Positions 26,101 to 36,138 of a stretch of 64,000 bases of DNA are shown one piece after another (within the stretch, counting starts at the first letter, position 1; every line of letters begins with the position of its first letter). Where the stretch lies: NCBI RefSeq assembly GCF_004683905.1, contig NZ_CP038438.1, positions 5,642,001 through 5,706,000 of the forward strand, read 5' to 3'. Below the pieces are notes generated by a model. That model was not told the DNA's origin. It saw only the letters and a list, made by a program, of their open reading frames with translations, and made no database searches. The position numbers and the translations under genes are program-made. The stretch comes from Pseudomonas fluorescens (GTDB lineage: Bacteria; Pseudomonadota; Gammaproteobacteria; Pseudomonadales; Pseudomonadaceae).

Positions 26101-26913
26101 ATGCCTTTTTTCGCGCAGTTACTCACCGTGCTGGTTTTTGCTTGCCTGAGCTTTGCCGCTCGGGGCGAGAAGCTGCGTATTGTCACCGAGCCGTGGGCGC
26201 CTTATGTCTACGAGGAGGGCGGCAAGAACCTCGGGCTGGACTACGAAACCACCGCCATCGTGTTCAAGCGTCTGGGAATCGAAGTCGAGTGGCAGTTCCT
26301 GCCGTGGAAACGTTGTCTGTCGATGCTCGAAACCGGCCAGGCCGATGGCGCGCTGGATATTTTTCACAGCGACGAGCGTGATGCCACTCTGCTCTACCCC
26401 ATCGAACCGCTGTCGGACGTCGAGTTCGTGATGTTCTACGCCAACGACCGTCCCCATCCGTTCCGCCAGCTCGAAGACCTCAAAGGCCTGACCATCGGCA
26501 CTTCGCCGGGCTATCTGTACAGTCCGGACTTCAGCCAGTCGACACTGTTCACCCGCGAGCCGGCACCGACCCACGAGGCCAACTTCGGCAAACTGTTGCG
26601 CGGACGTATCGACTTGCTGATCACCGATCGCCGCGTGGGCCAGCATTTGCTCGATCAACTGAATATTCGCGATCAAATCACCGAAAATCCCACGGTCATC
26701 AGCCGTCAGAGCCAATATCTGGCCGTTCGACGCAATGCCGGGATGGATCTGCTGGTGGCGCGTTTCGGTGCCGAACTCAAGCGTTTCAAGCGCGAACCGG
26801 CCTACGCCGAGCTCAGCGCACGCTACGGCGCCGCCCCGGTCGACGCCGTGCCGCTGGGCAACGCCTCGGCCAGCCGCAAAACCGTTGAGCAGCAGGAAAG
26901 CAGCGCGCAGTGA
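26101..26913 (+). CDS. Periplasmic solute-binding protein (family 3)
   Basis: The 270-residue protein has a short signal peptide (residues 1-20 or so, ending near FAARGEK) and a family 3 extracellular binding fold. KLRIVTEPWAPYVYEEGGK opens the first lobe, GLDYETTAIVFKRLGIEVEW follows, and LTIGTSPGYLYSPDF crosses to the second lobe. Such proteins bind amino acids or similar small solutes, either for an ABC transporter or as orphan sensors. No permease or ATPase gene is adjacent, so its partner is unknown. The C-terminal 25 residues are low-complexity and polar. No good ribosome site is seen before the ATG. Confidence 0.8.
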   Translation: MPFFAQLLTVLVFACLSFAARGEKLRIVTEPWAPYVYEEGGKNLGLDYETTAIVFKRLGIEVEWQFLPWKRCLSMLETGQADGALDIFHSDERDATLLYPIEPLSDVEFVMFYANDRPHPFRQLEDLKGLTIGTSPGYLYSPDFSQSTLFTREPAPTHEANFGKLLRGRIDLLITDRRVGQHLLDQLNIRDQITENPTVISRQSQYLAVRRNAGMDLLVARFGAELKRFKREPAYAELSARYGAAPVDAVPLGNASASRKTVEQQESSAQ

Positions 26914-26919
26914 TTGCTC

Positions 26920-26928
26920 TGTTATACT
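26920..26928 (+). promoter_or_regulatory. Extended -10 promoter of rhlE
   Basis: TGTTATACT combines a TGn extension with the -10 hexamer TATACT; no good -35 is visible, as is usual for this class. It lies just past the stop of the binding-protein gene and would give a leader of about 200 bases before the rhlE ATG. Confidence 0.5.
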
Positions 26929-27134
26929 CCGGCGTTCCCGCCAGGCTCACGCCCGGACGCCCGGAACCGTAACAGGCCTCTCGACCCGCTACAGCGCAGC
27001 TTTCAGCCCGCGCGAGCGCTCCTGACGTGCCTTCGGAACCGCAGCAGGACCGGACGGGATCGCGTCCTCTTAAACGCGATTCGCGCCAGGCAAGACTCCC
27101 ATTGGGCCAAGCCCTAACTAAAACAGGATTACTC

Positions 27135-29003
27135 ATGTCCTTTGCTTCCCTCGGTCTCTCCGAGGCTTTAGTCCGTGCCATCGAAGATGCGGGCTATACC
27201 GAGCCTACTCCGGTGCAACAGCGGGCCATTCCCGCCGTGTTGCAAGGTCGCGACCTGATGGTTGCGGCACAGACAGGTACCGGTAAAACCGGCGGTTTCG
27301 CCCTTCCGATCCTGGAGCGGTTGTTCCCCAACGGTCACCCGGACAAATCCCAGCGTCATGGCCCGCGCCAACCGCGCGTACTGGTCCTGACCCCGACCCG
27401 CGAACTCGCGGCCCAGGTTCACGAGAGCTTCAAGATCTACGCCCGTGACCTGAAATTCGTCAGCGCCTGCATCTTCGGTGGCGTCGGCATGAACCCGCAA
27501 GTCCAGGCCATGTCCCGTGGCGTTGACGTGCTCGTCGCCTGCCCGGGTCGTCTGCTCGACCTCGCAGGCCAGGGCAGTGTCGATCTGTCCCACGTCGAAA
27601 TCCTCGTCCTCGACGAAGCCGACCGCATGCTCGACATGGGCTTCGTTCACGACGTGAAGAAAGTCCTCGCACGCCTGCCGGCCAAGCGTCAGAACCTGCT
27701 GTTCTCGGCGACGTTCTCCAAAGACATCACCGATCTTGCCGGCAAACTGCTGCACAACCCGGAACGCATCGAAGTCACCCCGCCGAACACCACGGTCGAG
27801 CGCATCGAGCAACGCGTGTTCCGTCTGCCGGCCAGCCACAAGCGTGCCCTGCTGGCGCACCTGATCACCGCCGGCGCCTGGGAACAGGTACTGGTGTTCA
27901 CCCGCACCAAGCACGGCGCCAACCGTCTGGCCGAGTACCTGGACAAGCACGGCCTGCCGGCTGTGGCGATCCACGGCAACAAGAGCCAGAACGCCCGCAC
28001 CAAAGCCCTGGCCGATTTCAAGGCCGGTGAAGTGCGCATCCTGGTCGCGACCGACATCGCCGCGCGCGGTCTGGACATCGATCAGTTGCCACACGTGGTC
28101 AACTTCGAGCTGCCAAACGTCGATGAAGACTACGTGCACCGTATCGGCCGTACTGGCCGCGCCGGTCGTTCGGGCGAGGCGATCTCGCTGGTGGCCCCGG
28201 ACGAAGAAAAACTGCTGAAAAGCATCGAACGCATGACCAAGCAGAAAATCGCCGATGGCGACCTGATGGGCTTCGATGCCAGCACCATCGAGGCCGAGAA
28301 GCCTGAAGTGCGCGAGCGCCCGGACATGCGCAACCCGCGCAACTCCCGTGGCCCGCGCGGCGACGGTCCGAATGGCGGCGGCGGTGGCGGCGGTCGTAAA
28401 GACAAAGGCAAAGACAAGGGCAAGGAAAAACCCGCCGGCGAACGCGGCGAGCGCCCTGCCCGTCAGCAGAAACCACGTGAAGGCACCCCGGCCCGCGAAC
28501 AGCGTCCGAGCCAGCCACCACGCGCGGCGGCTGATCGTGCACCGGACGAGTTCCTCGACGACGATATCGATAACTTCGGTAACCGCGTTGATTACGTGCC
28601 GAAAGCTGCTCCTGCCGGTGGCCGTGGTCGCCGTCCAGGCGCGCCAGCTCAGGGCGCAGGTGCAGGCGCTCCACGCGGCGGTCAGTCGCAAGGTCGCCAG
28701 AACGGCCCGCGTAACAGCAACGGTTCGAGCACCGGCACCCCGCCGGGCAAACGCAACGGCCCGCGCAACGGTGCTCCGCGTGACGGCCAGGGCCGTCGCG
28801 ACGAGTCCTCGTCGCGCAACCGCCGCCCGGCTCGCGACGATCAGCAACGCGCCGAACCGGCCGTGCAGAACCCGCGCAGCACCGGGCCGAAGATCATGCA
28901 CAAGGAATCGAAAGCCGACCGCTTCCCGACGCCTGAGCAGCTCGATCAACTGCCGACCCGCCCGCGCGGCGAAAAACCAGCACTGCTGACCCGCAATCGC
29001 TGA
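27135..29003 (+). CDS. rhlE: DEAD-box RNA helicase RhlE
   Basis: The 622-residue ATP-dependent RNA helicase has the complete DEAD core: Q motif YTEPTPVQQRAIP, Walker A AQTGTGKT (45-52), PTRELAAQV, DEAD (160-163), SAT (191-193), and the second RecA domain ending HRIGRTGRAGR. From about residue 390 to the end the protein is disordered: a Gly run (GGGGGGG) followed by Lys/Gly and Arg/Pro/Gly-rich stretches, closing with the conserved KADRFPTPEQLDQLP. Such tails help RNA binding and local condensation. The start MSFASLGLSE has AGGA upstream; the frame extends to a GTG at 27027 but that stretch is leader. Family members act in ribosome assembly, RNA decay and cold growth. Confidence 0.95.
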   Translation: MSFASLGLSEALVRAIEDAGYTEPTPVQQRAIPAVLQGRDLMVAAQTGTGKTGGFALPILERLFPNGHPDKSQRHGPRQPRVLVLTPTRELAAQVHESFKIYARDLKFVSACIFGGVGMNPQVQAMSRGVDVLVACPGRLLDLAGQGSVDLSHVEILVLDEADRMLDMGFVHDVKKVLARLPAKRQNLLFSATFSKDITDLAGKLLHNPERIEVTPPNTTVERIEQRVFRLPASHKRALLAHLITAGAWEQVLVFTRTKHGANRLAEYLDKHGLPAVAIHGNKSQNARTKALADFKAGEVRILVATDIAARGLDIDQLPHVVNFELPNVDEDYVHRIGRTGRAGRSGEAISLVAPDEEKLLKSIERMTKQKIADGDLMGFDASTIEAEKPEVRERPDMRNPRNSRGPRGDGPNGGGGGGGRKDKGKDKGKEKPAGERGERPARQQKPREGTPAREQRPSQPPRAAADRAPDEFLDDDIDNFGNRVDYVPKAAPAGGRGRRPGAPAQGAGAGAPRGGQSQGRQNGPRNSNGSSTGTPPGKRNGPRNGAPRDGQGRRDESSSRNRRPARDDQQRAEPAVQNPRSTGPKIMHKESKADRFPTPEQLDQLPTRPRGEKPALLTRNR

Positions 29004-29015
29004 GTTATCGCGGCA

Positions 29016-29057
29016 ATGAAAAATGCCCCGGTTCGAAAGAGCCGGGGCATTTTTCAT
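29016..29057. terminator. Bidirectional terminator after rhlE
   Basis: ATGAAAAATGCCCCGG and CCGGGGCATTTTTCAT are perfectly complementary around a ten-base loop, with T runs on both strands. Confidence 0.92.
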
Positions 29058-29089
29058 GAGCAAGCCAATATCCCTGAATCACCACATCA

Positions 29090-29181
29090 CCTGTGGGAGC
29101 GGGCTTGCTCGCGAATGCGGTATGTCTGTAACGGAAGTATCGACTGGCCCGCCGCATTCGCGAGCAAGCCCGCTCCCACAG
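29090..29181. repeat. REPIN
   Basis: An inverted REP pair with ATGCGG/CCGCAT extensions lies between two terminators in the gap between the convergent rhlE and yceI-like genes. Confidence 0.92.
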
Positions 29182-29218
29182 TGGATCTGCGGTGATATCA
29201 GTGCATGTGACGGACAAT

Positions 29219-29255
29219 AAAAAACGCCCCCGGCCTTACGACCGGGGGCGTTTTT
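29219..29255. terminator. Terminator of the YceI-like gene (bidirectional)
   Basis: AAAAACGCCCCCGG pairs with CCGGGGGCGTTTTT around an eight-base loop, 16 bases past the stop codon of the minus-strand gene. Confidence 0.92.
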
Positions 29256-29270
29256 GTATAGCGGCGAAAA

Positions 29271-29864
29271 TTACTTCGCTTTCACACCTTCGAACGAGAT
29301 GTACAGGTCGACCTTGTCGGACTGTGGACCCAGATCCATCATCTTGCCGAAATCAGAGCGCTTGATGCTGGTTGTGCCTTCAAAGCCGGCACGGTAGCCG
29401 CCCCATGGATCCTTGCCTTCGCCCAGGAACACAGCCTTGACCACGATTGGCTTGGTCACGCCGTGCAGGGTCAGGTCGCCGGTCACGTCGGCAGTGTCTT
29501 TGCCATCGGCGTTCTTGCCGGTGGATTTGACGCTGGTGGAGACGAACTTGGCGTCAGCGTATTTGCCCACGTCCAGGAAGTCTTTGCTGGAGATGTGCTT
29601 GTCGCGCTCGGCGTGGTTGGTGAACACGCTGGCGGTTTTCACGTTGAATTCGATTTTGCTGTCTTCAGGCTTGGCGGCGTCGAAGCTGAACTTGCCGTCG
29701 ATGTCCTTGAAGGTACCGGTGATGTAGCTGTAGCCCAGGTGGCTGATCTTGAAGTCGACGAAAGCGTGCTGGCCTTCCTTGTCGACGGTGTAATCAGCAG
29801 CCATCACGTTCGCGGACAGTACGGCCGAACCGATTGCCAGAGCGGCCAGAGTCTTTTTCAACAT
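29271..29864 (-). CDS. YceI family periplasmic protein (PasP-like)
   Basis: The 197-residue protein has a signal peptide (1-22, ending near NVMAADY) and a YceI domain, a lipocalin-like beta barrel that binds long isoprenoid-type lipids in solved members. Characteristic text is HAFVDFKISHLGYSYITGTF, FNVKTASVFTNHAERDKHI, the central VTGDLTLHGVTKPI and GTTSIKRSDFGM-like strand. The orthologous position in P. aeruginosa (next to cytochrome b561, amine oxidase and bioA) is PA0423, reported as PasP, a secreted protease. I see no classical protease motif here. The start at 29864 is fixed by AAGGAAA and the signal peptide. Confidence 0.88.
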   Translation of the reverse strand: MLKKTLAALAIGSAVLSANVMAADYTVDKEGQHAFVDFKISHLGYSYITGTFKDIDGKFSFDAAKPEDSKIEFNVKTASVFTNHAERDKHISSKDFLDVGKYADAKFVSTSVKSTGKNADGKDTADVTGDLTLHGVTKPIVVKAVFLGEGKDPWGGYRAGFEGTTSIKRSDFGKMMDLGPQSDKVDLYISFEGVKAK

Positions 29865-29895
29865 GCTTTCTTTTCCTTTGAGTCGAGGTTGAATT

Positions 29896-30447
29896 TCAGG
29901 CTTTGCGACCGAGCATTCGAGTGAGGGTCGCATCACGATCGATAAAGTGGTGCTTCAATGCTGCCAACGCATGGAGACCGGAAAAAATTACCAGCGCCCA
30001 TGCCAGCCAGAGATGAATCACCCCAGCGGTGTCTGCCTGATCCGGTAGCCCGGAAACCAGTGCAGGAACTTCAAACAGGCCAAACACCGGGATCCCGACA
30101 CCGTCTGCGGTGGAAATCAGGTAACCGGCAAGCATCACAGCGAACAGCCCGACGTACAGAAACCCGTGGCCGAATTTGGCGCCGATGCGGGTCATGCGGC
30201 TGTAGCTTTGCAGCGTCGGTGGCGGTGGGCTGATAAAGCGCCACAACACCCGCAACACCATCACACCCAGCAGCACCAGACCGATGCTCTTGTGCAGATC
30301 CGGCGCGTCTTTGCGCCAGCTGCTGTAGTAATCCAGCCCCACCATCCACAGACCCAGCGCGAACAGTCCGAAGACCGCCAGCGCCACGCCCCAGTGCATG
30401 AAGATGCTGACCCAACCATAGCGTGAAGCAGAGTTACGTAGCTGCAT
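29896..30447 (-). CDS. Cytochrome b561
   Basis: The 183-residue inner-membrane protein has four helices with histidines placed for two b-type haems: FMHWGVALAVF, DLHKSIGLVLL, GHGFLYVGLF and the last-helix HLWLAWALVIFSGLHALAALKHHF. It probably passes electrons from the quinone pool to a periplasmic or membrane partner. It precedes the yceI-like gene by 31 bases, and this cytochrome b561-YceI pairing is common in Proteobacteria, suggesting a shared redox or quinone-linked role. The start at 30447 gives a conventional N terminus. Confidence 0.92.
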   Translation of the reverse strand: MQLRNSASRYGWVSIFMHWGVALAVFGLFALGLWMVGLDYYSSWRKDAPDLHKSIGLVLLGVMVLRVLWRFISPPPPTLQSYSRMTRIGAKFGHGFLYVGLFAVMLAGYLISTADGVGIPVFGLFEVPALVSGLPDQADTAGVIHLWLAWALVIFSGLHALAALKHHFIDRDATLTRMLGRKA

Positions 30448-30638
30448 TGCCCAAATCCTGTGAGAACTGCGAACCAAGACTAGCGAGTTATCTATCGAAT
30501 TAAAGCGGAAAATTTTGCTTTGAAATATCGAGAAATACGATCAAGAGTCTTGAACATGGTAGTTAAGGAAAGATTAAAGGGGAAAGTGTGGGGCAGAAGG
30601 CTGGGTACAGATCCAAAGTCAGTGCTGCCTGAACCGGC

Positions 30639-30732
30639 CTCTTCGCGAGCAAGCTCGCTCCCACAGGGGATCGCATTCCAGCTGAGGGATCACGGTCGAA
30701 TAATGTGGGAGCGAGCTTGCTCGCGAAGGCGG
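30639..30732. repeat. REPIN, GCGAGC variant
   Basis: An inverted REP pair in which the stem reads GCGAGCTTGCTCGC in both copies, replacing the G-T wobble of the common form with a standard pair. With the adjacent terminator it is all that is seen in the 30448-30792 gap. Confidence 0.9.
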
Positions 30733-30745
30733 TTTGGCAGGCCAA

Positions 30746-30776
30746 AAAAAAGCGCGGCATGAGAGCCGCGCTTTTT
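30746..30776. terminator. Terminator of the amine oxidase gene
   Basis: AAAAAGCGCGGC and GCCGCGCTTTTT form a perfect stem with a six-base loop. T runs occur on both strands, 17 bases past the minus-strand stop. Confidence 0.9.
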
Positions 30777-30792
30777 CATTCACCGCAAAGCC

Positions 30793-32580
30793 TTACTGCG
30801 CTTTGCTATCGGTGTTTGCCGCCGGAGCCGGGGTTGTAGCCGGCTTGGCCGCAGGCTTCTTCGCCGGCTCAGCCTTTTTCGCCGCCGGTTTGGCCGGGGC
30901 CTTTTTCGCCTCGGTTTTCGCTGCAGGCTTTTTCGCTGCAGGCTTGGCTGGCGCTTTCTTCGCCGGTTCGGCTTTCACCGGAGCGGCTGGTTTCGGCGCT
31001 TCCACCGGAGCTGGCGCAGGTGCCGGAGCCGGTGCAGGCGCTGGAGTGACCGGTGCTGGAGCCGGCTCAGGCGCCTTCACAGGTTCTGGCTTCTTCTCGT
31101 CATCCGAACCGCCAAACAGGTTGCTGAAGAAGTTGCCCTTCTTCGCCGCCACGGCACCCGCCGCGCCTGCCGCTGCTGCGGCCGGAACCACTTTGACCGG
31201 CTCAAACGACTTGCCGGCGGCCAGGTCTTCAACCTGACTGGCCGCACGCTGACCAGTGCGCAGCGCGCCTTCCAGAGTGCCCGGATACAGGGTGTCGGTG
31301 TGTTCGCCGGCAAACGCTACGCGTTGCAGTGGGCGCTCCCACATGCGCCAGAACTTGCTGATCTGGCCCGGGCCGTAAGCCAGGTAGGCGCCGCCCATCG
31401 ACGGGTCAGTGCTGTAGCGACGGATTTCATAGCCGGTGAACGAGCCACGGGCCTGTGGATAAAACGCGTGCAGACGGATCAGCACCTGATCGACCATCTG
31501 CTTGTCGCCGAACGCCTGCATCACGCGGGCATTGTCGCCGGACAGGTTGATCACCACGTTGGCGCCACCCTTCAGCGCCGGCTCGATCCAGAGCATGCCC
31601 AGACCTGCGTTGCTGTAGATCTCGCCGGACATGCGCGCCTTGCTTTCCCACACCGGCGTCTTGAACTTCAACATGATCTGGTCGCGCCAGCCGTAGTTGG
31701 TGCCCTTGATCGCGGCCAGGTGCTGAGCGTCCAGTGCCGGGGTCAGCGCAATCTTGTTCAGCGCACGCAGCGGCACGGCCAGCACCACGTAGTCAGCCTG
31801 GTAGCCGACACTGCCGACCTTGACGGTCACGCCGTCCTTGTCCTGAGTGATCGCGGAAACCGGCGAGTTGGTCTTGATGGTCTTGATCTGCTTGACGAAC
31901 GCCTGGGCCAGTACCTGGCTGCCGCCGACCAGACGCGAGGCGCGCAGGTCACGGTCAGAGACGCCACGGTAGACGCGGTTCTGCTGGGCGAAATACAGCA
32001 GCGACAGACGCGAAGGCTCGTCGTAGTGGGTGCGGATGTCCTGGTTGATCAACTGACGCGCGGTGGCCGGCAGGTTCTGCTTGTCGAGCCAGCTCGACAC
32101 GTTGATCTGGTCCAGCGCATGCAGGGTGTTGGTCGCGGCCGGGTTCTGCGGGTCGTCGATCGAGCGCGCCAGATCGTCGAGGGTTTTCTGGTAGCGCTTC
32201 AAGGCATCGGCGGTAGCAGGCTGCTTGGTCGCCAGATCGGCAGCGGAGAAATATTCACCGTCGATCAGATAACCCGGGGTACGCACAAATTCAGGGGCTG
32301 GCGTGGTGCTCAGCTTGAAGGTCGAGACGTATTTGTTCAGCACCGGCTGGGTCTTGTCGTTGCCGATCCACTCGCTGGTGGCCATGCCCGAGCGACCGCC
32401 CAGGCTCGGTTTGGCTTCCAGCAGCGTGACCTGCCAGCCCTTGTTTTGCAGCTCGTAAGCTGCGGTCAGGCCCGACAGGCCGCCGCCGATCACGATTGCG
32501 GTTTTATCCTTGGCCAGCGCCGTAACGCTGAACAGCCCCAACATCACCAGCGCACAGGCGCGCAGCCAACCGACAGACAT
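30793..32580 (-). CDS. Exported FAD amine oxidase with Lys/Ala/Pro-rich tail
   Basis: The 595-residue protein starts with a signal peptide (1-23, ending TALAKDK), then a monoamine-oxidase-type FAD domain: dinucleotide loop VIGGGLSGLTAA (32-37 core), E55 and GGRSG (61-65), and near the end of the catalytic part RVAFAGEHTDTLYPGTLEGAL. It would oxidise an amine in the periplasm, producing peroxide. From about residue 455 to the end the chain is low-complexity: an Ala-rich stretch, then Pro/Ala repeats, then repeated PAKKAPAKPAAKKP units like histone H1 tails and AlgP. The tail makes up about a quarter of the protein. The gene lies between cytochrome b561 and bioA, the same order as in P. aeruginosa. 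Confidence 0.88.
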   Translation of the reverse strand: MSVGWLRACALVMLGLFSVTALAKDKTAIVIGGGLSGLTAAYELQNKGWQVTLLEAKPSLGGRSGMATSEWIGNDKTQPVLNKYVSTFKLSTTPAPEFVRTPGYLIDGEYFSAADLATKQPATADALKRYQKTLDDLARSIDDPQNPAATNTLHALDQINVSSWLDKQNLPATARQLINQDIRTHYDEPSRLSLLYFAQQNRVYRGVSDRDLRASRLVGGSQVLAQAFVKQIKTIKTNSPVSAITQDKDGVTVKVGSVGYQADYVVLAVPLRALNKIALTPALDAQHLAAIKGTNYGWRDQIMLKFKTPVWESKARMSGEIYSNAGLGMLWIEPALKGGANVVINLSGDNARVMQAFGDKQMVDQVLIRLHAFYPQARGSFTGYEIRRYSTDPSMGGAYLAYGPGQISKFWRMWERPLQRVAFAGEHTDTLYPGTLEGALRTGQRAASQVEDLAAGKSFEPVKVVPAAAAAGAAGAVAAKKGNFFSNLFGGSDDEKKPEPVKAPEPAPAPVTPAPAPAPAPAPAPVEAPKPAAPVKAEPAKKAPAKPAAKKPAAKTEAKKAPAKPAAKKAEPAKKPAAKPATTPAPAANTDSKAQ

Positions 32581-32804
32581 TCAGCGAACTCCGGAAATAC
32601 ACGTAGGAAAAAAGCAGTTTTGCGGGTCAGACGACCCAAAGAACCGCGAAGAATACGTCAGCCATCAAAACGCCGCCAGCGACGTCTATCGGCCCATACA
32701 AAGTAGCTCAATCGACGCAATGGGTTGTCCCGGCGCGATGCATTGCATAGGCTTGCGCGATTGTTTGCCCGCGCCTGACGCGAGCCGCCTCGAGGAGACT
32801 GTAA

Positions 32805-34211
<1,407 letters not shown>

Positions 34212-34240
34212 TTGAAAATTTGTGGCGCCTGAACTGCCGC

Positions 34241-34307
34241 TTTCGCGAGCAGGCTCGCTCCCACCCTGGAATGCATTTCCCTGTGGGAGCGAGCCTGCTC
34301 GCGAATG
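34241..34307. repeat. REPIN, GCGAGCCTGCTCGC variant
   Basis: A short inverted REP pair between bioA and rsmE. Both copies share the GAGCGAGCCTGCTCGCGA form, which makes the hairpin stem fully complementary. Confidence 0.9.
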
Positions 34308-34353
34308 AAGTCGACACCGATCCAACTGATTCACATCTTTCCAGAGACCCGAA

Positions 34354-35073
34354 ATGAGACTGTCCCGCTTCTTTATCGACGCCCCCCTGAGCACCGGCGA
34401 ACACGAACTGCCGGAAGCCCAGGCGCATTACATCAGCCGCGTGCTGCGCATGGCCGAGGGCGATGCGGTGCAGCTGTTCGACGGCTCCGGCCATGAGTTT
34501 CGCGGCTCGCTGGTGGAGGTCGGCAAGAAACGCGTCGTCGTGCAGATCGACGAGCAGTTAGCCGGGCAGATTGAATCGCCGCTGCAGATCCACCTCGGCC
34601 AGGGCCTGTCCCGTGGCGAACGCATGGACTGGGCGATCCAGAAAGCCACCGAGCTGGGCGTGACGGAAATCACCCCGATCTTCAGCGACCGCTGCGAAGT
34701 GCGCCTGAAGGACGAACGCGCCGACAAACGCCTGCTGCACTGGCGTCAGGTGGCGATCAGCGCCTGTGAGCAGTGCGGTCGCTCGCGGGTGCCGGTGATT
34801 CATCCGCCGGTGCTGCTGGCGGACTGGATCAAGCAGACCGAAGCCGAGCTGAAACTGGTGCTGCACCCGGTGGCCGAGCCGCTGGTGAGCCATGCCAAAC
34901 CGGCGACGCTGGCGTTTTTGATCGGGCCAGAGGGTGGTTTGTCGGATGACGAGGTCGAGCAGGCCAAGGGCAACGGTTTCCACGCCGCCCGCCTCGGCCC
35001 ACGCGTGCTGCGTACCGAGACTGCGCCGGTGGTTGCACTGGCGGTGGCTCAGCAGCTTTGGGGTGACTTCTAG
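34354..35073 (+). CDS. rsmE: 16S rRNA (uracil-1498-N3)-methyltransferase
   Basis: The 239-residue SPOUT-class enzyme methylates U1498 of 16S rRNA using S-adenosylmethionine. An N-terminal PUA-like domain (about 1-70) is followed by the knotted methyltransferase domain with GLSRGERMDWAIQKATELGV, ERSRVPVI-like segment, and the cofactor loop FLIGPEGGLSDDEV and LGPRVLRTETA. Length and motifs are standard. The ATG at 34354 begins MRLSRFFIDAPL, typical for the family. Confidence 0.95.
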   Translation: MRLSRFFIDAPLSTGEHELPEAQAHYISRVLRMAEGDAVQLFDGSGHEFRGSLVEVGKKRVVVQIDEQLAGQIESPLQIHLGQGLSRGERMDWAIQKATELGVTEITPIFSDRCEVRLKDERADKRLLHWRQVAISACEQCGRSRVPVIHPPVLLADWIKQTEAELKLVLHPVAEPLVSHAKPATLAFLIGPEGGLSDDEVEQAKGNGFHAARLGPRVLRTETAPVVALAVAQQLWGDF

Positions 35074-35076
35074 GGC

Positions 35077-35174
35077 CTCTTCGCGAGCAAGCCCGCTCCC
35101 ACATTGGATTTCCAGTGAGCACAAATTTTGTGTACACCCGAGAACTACTGTGGGAGCGGGCTTGCTCGCGAAAA
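35077..35174. repeat. REPIN
   Basis: An inverted REP pair lies between the convergent rsmE and binding-protein genes. Confidence 0.9.
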
Positions 35175-35194
35175 GCTTCCCCTCGGTCTGACTG

Positions 35195-36097
35195 TCACTC
35201 CACCGGATCACTGACTGGCCTGGCAATGATCGCCTTCAACTCGCTGGTCATCGGAAACTCCAGGTTCAACCCCTTTGGCGGAATCGGCTGTTCGAACCAG
35301 CGCTTGTAAATCCCGTTGATCTCCCCCGAGCTGTACAGATCCGCCAGCGCGTCGTTCACCAGCGCGAGGAATTGCGGATCATCCTTGCGCACCATGCAGC
35401 TGTAGATTTCCCGCGATTGTTCCTCCCCCACCACGACCCAGTTGTGCGGGTCCCGCGCCTTGGCCCGCTCGCCGTAGAGCAATGCGTCGTCCATGTAGAA
35501 GGCCGCTGCCCGTCCCGACTGCAGCATCTGGAACGCCTCGCCGTGATCCTTGGCGCTGATCACGAACATGTTCAGTTTGTGGTCAAGGTTGTAGCTCTTC
35601 AGATAGCGCTCGTTGGTGGTGCCGGCGGTGGTCACCACGTTCTTGCCGCGCAGGTCATCGAAGCTGTGAATGCCGCTGTCCTTTGCGGTCAGCAACTGCC
35701 CTTTTACGTAGATGAAACCGTAGGAGAACGCGACCTGTTTCTGCCGCTCGGCCGTCACCCCGGTGGAGCCGCACTCAAGATCAACCGTGCCGTTCTGCAC
35801 CAGCGGAATCCGCGTCTGCGATGTCACCAGGTTGTACTTCACCTTCAGCTCCGGCAACGCCAGTTGCTGCTTGATCCGCTCGACAATCTTGCCCGCCAGC
35901 TCCACCGAATACCCCATCGGCTGCCCGGTGTGATCGCCCACATACGAGAACGGCACCGACGCATCGCGATAGCCCAGGGTAATGCTGTTGGCGCTGGCGA
36001 TCTTGCCAAGCGCGCCGGTCAGCGGCACTTCATTGGCCTGCGCCTGGGCGCCGATGAACAGCGCCAGTGTGCAGCCGAGCAACGTGATTTTTTGCAT
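35195..36097 (-). CDS. Amino acid ABC transporter substrate-binding protein (family 3)
   Basis: The 300-residue protein has a signal peptide (1-21, ending AQAQANEV) and a family 3 binding fold of the glutamate/aspartate GltI type: TLGYRDASVPFSYVGD, QPMGYSVELAGKIVERI, the ligand arginine in SQTRIPLVQNGTVDLECGSTG, and GKNVVTTAGTTNERYLK. It should bind an acidic or related amino acid in the periplasm. It lies 41 bases after the DadA-like oxidase gene on the same strand, so uptake and oxidation of the same substrate are likely linked. No permease or ATPase is present. The start at 36097 has GGAGA upstream. Confidence 0.88.
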   Translation of the reverse strand: MQKITLLGCTLALFIGAQAQANEVPLTGALGKIASANSITLGYRDASVPFSYVGDHTGQPMGYSVELAGKIVERIKQQLALPELKVKYNLVTSQTRIPLVQNGTVDLECGSTGVTAERQKQVAFSYGFIYVKGQLLTAKDSGIHSFDDLRGKNVVTTAGTTNERYLKSYNLDHKLNMFVISAKDHGEAFQMLQSGRAAAFYMDDALLYGERAKARDPHNWVVVGEEQSREIYSCMVRKDDPQFLALVNDALADLYSSGEINGIYKRWFEQPIPPKGLNLEFPMTSELKAIIARPVSDPVE

Positions 36098-36138
36098 TGT
36101 TATTCTCCGTTGTGGTTGGGGTGTTTTAGCAGAATCCG

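Noticed and set aside
27027..27134. Extended rhlE start at a GTG
   Set aside because: The added 36 residues are not helicase-like, and the ATG at 27135 has a ribosome site and the family N terminus.
27168..29063. A 631-codon minus-strand frame opposite rhlE
   Set aside because: The plus strand encodes a complete DEAD-box helicase. The opposite frame is low-complexity and unrecognisable.
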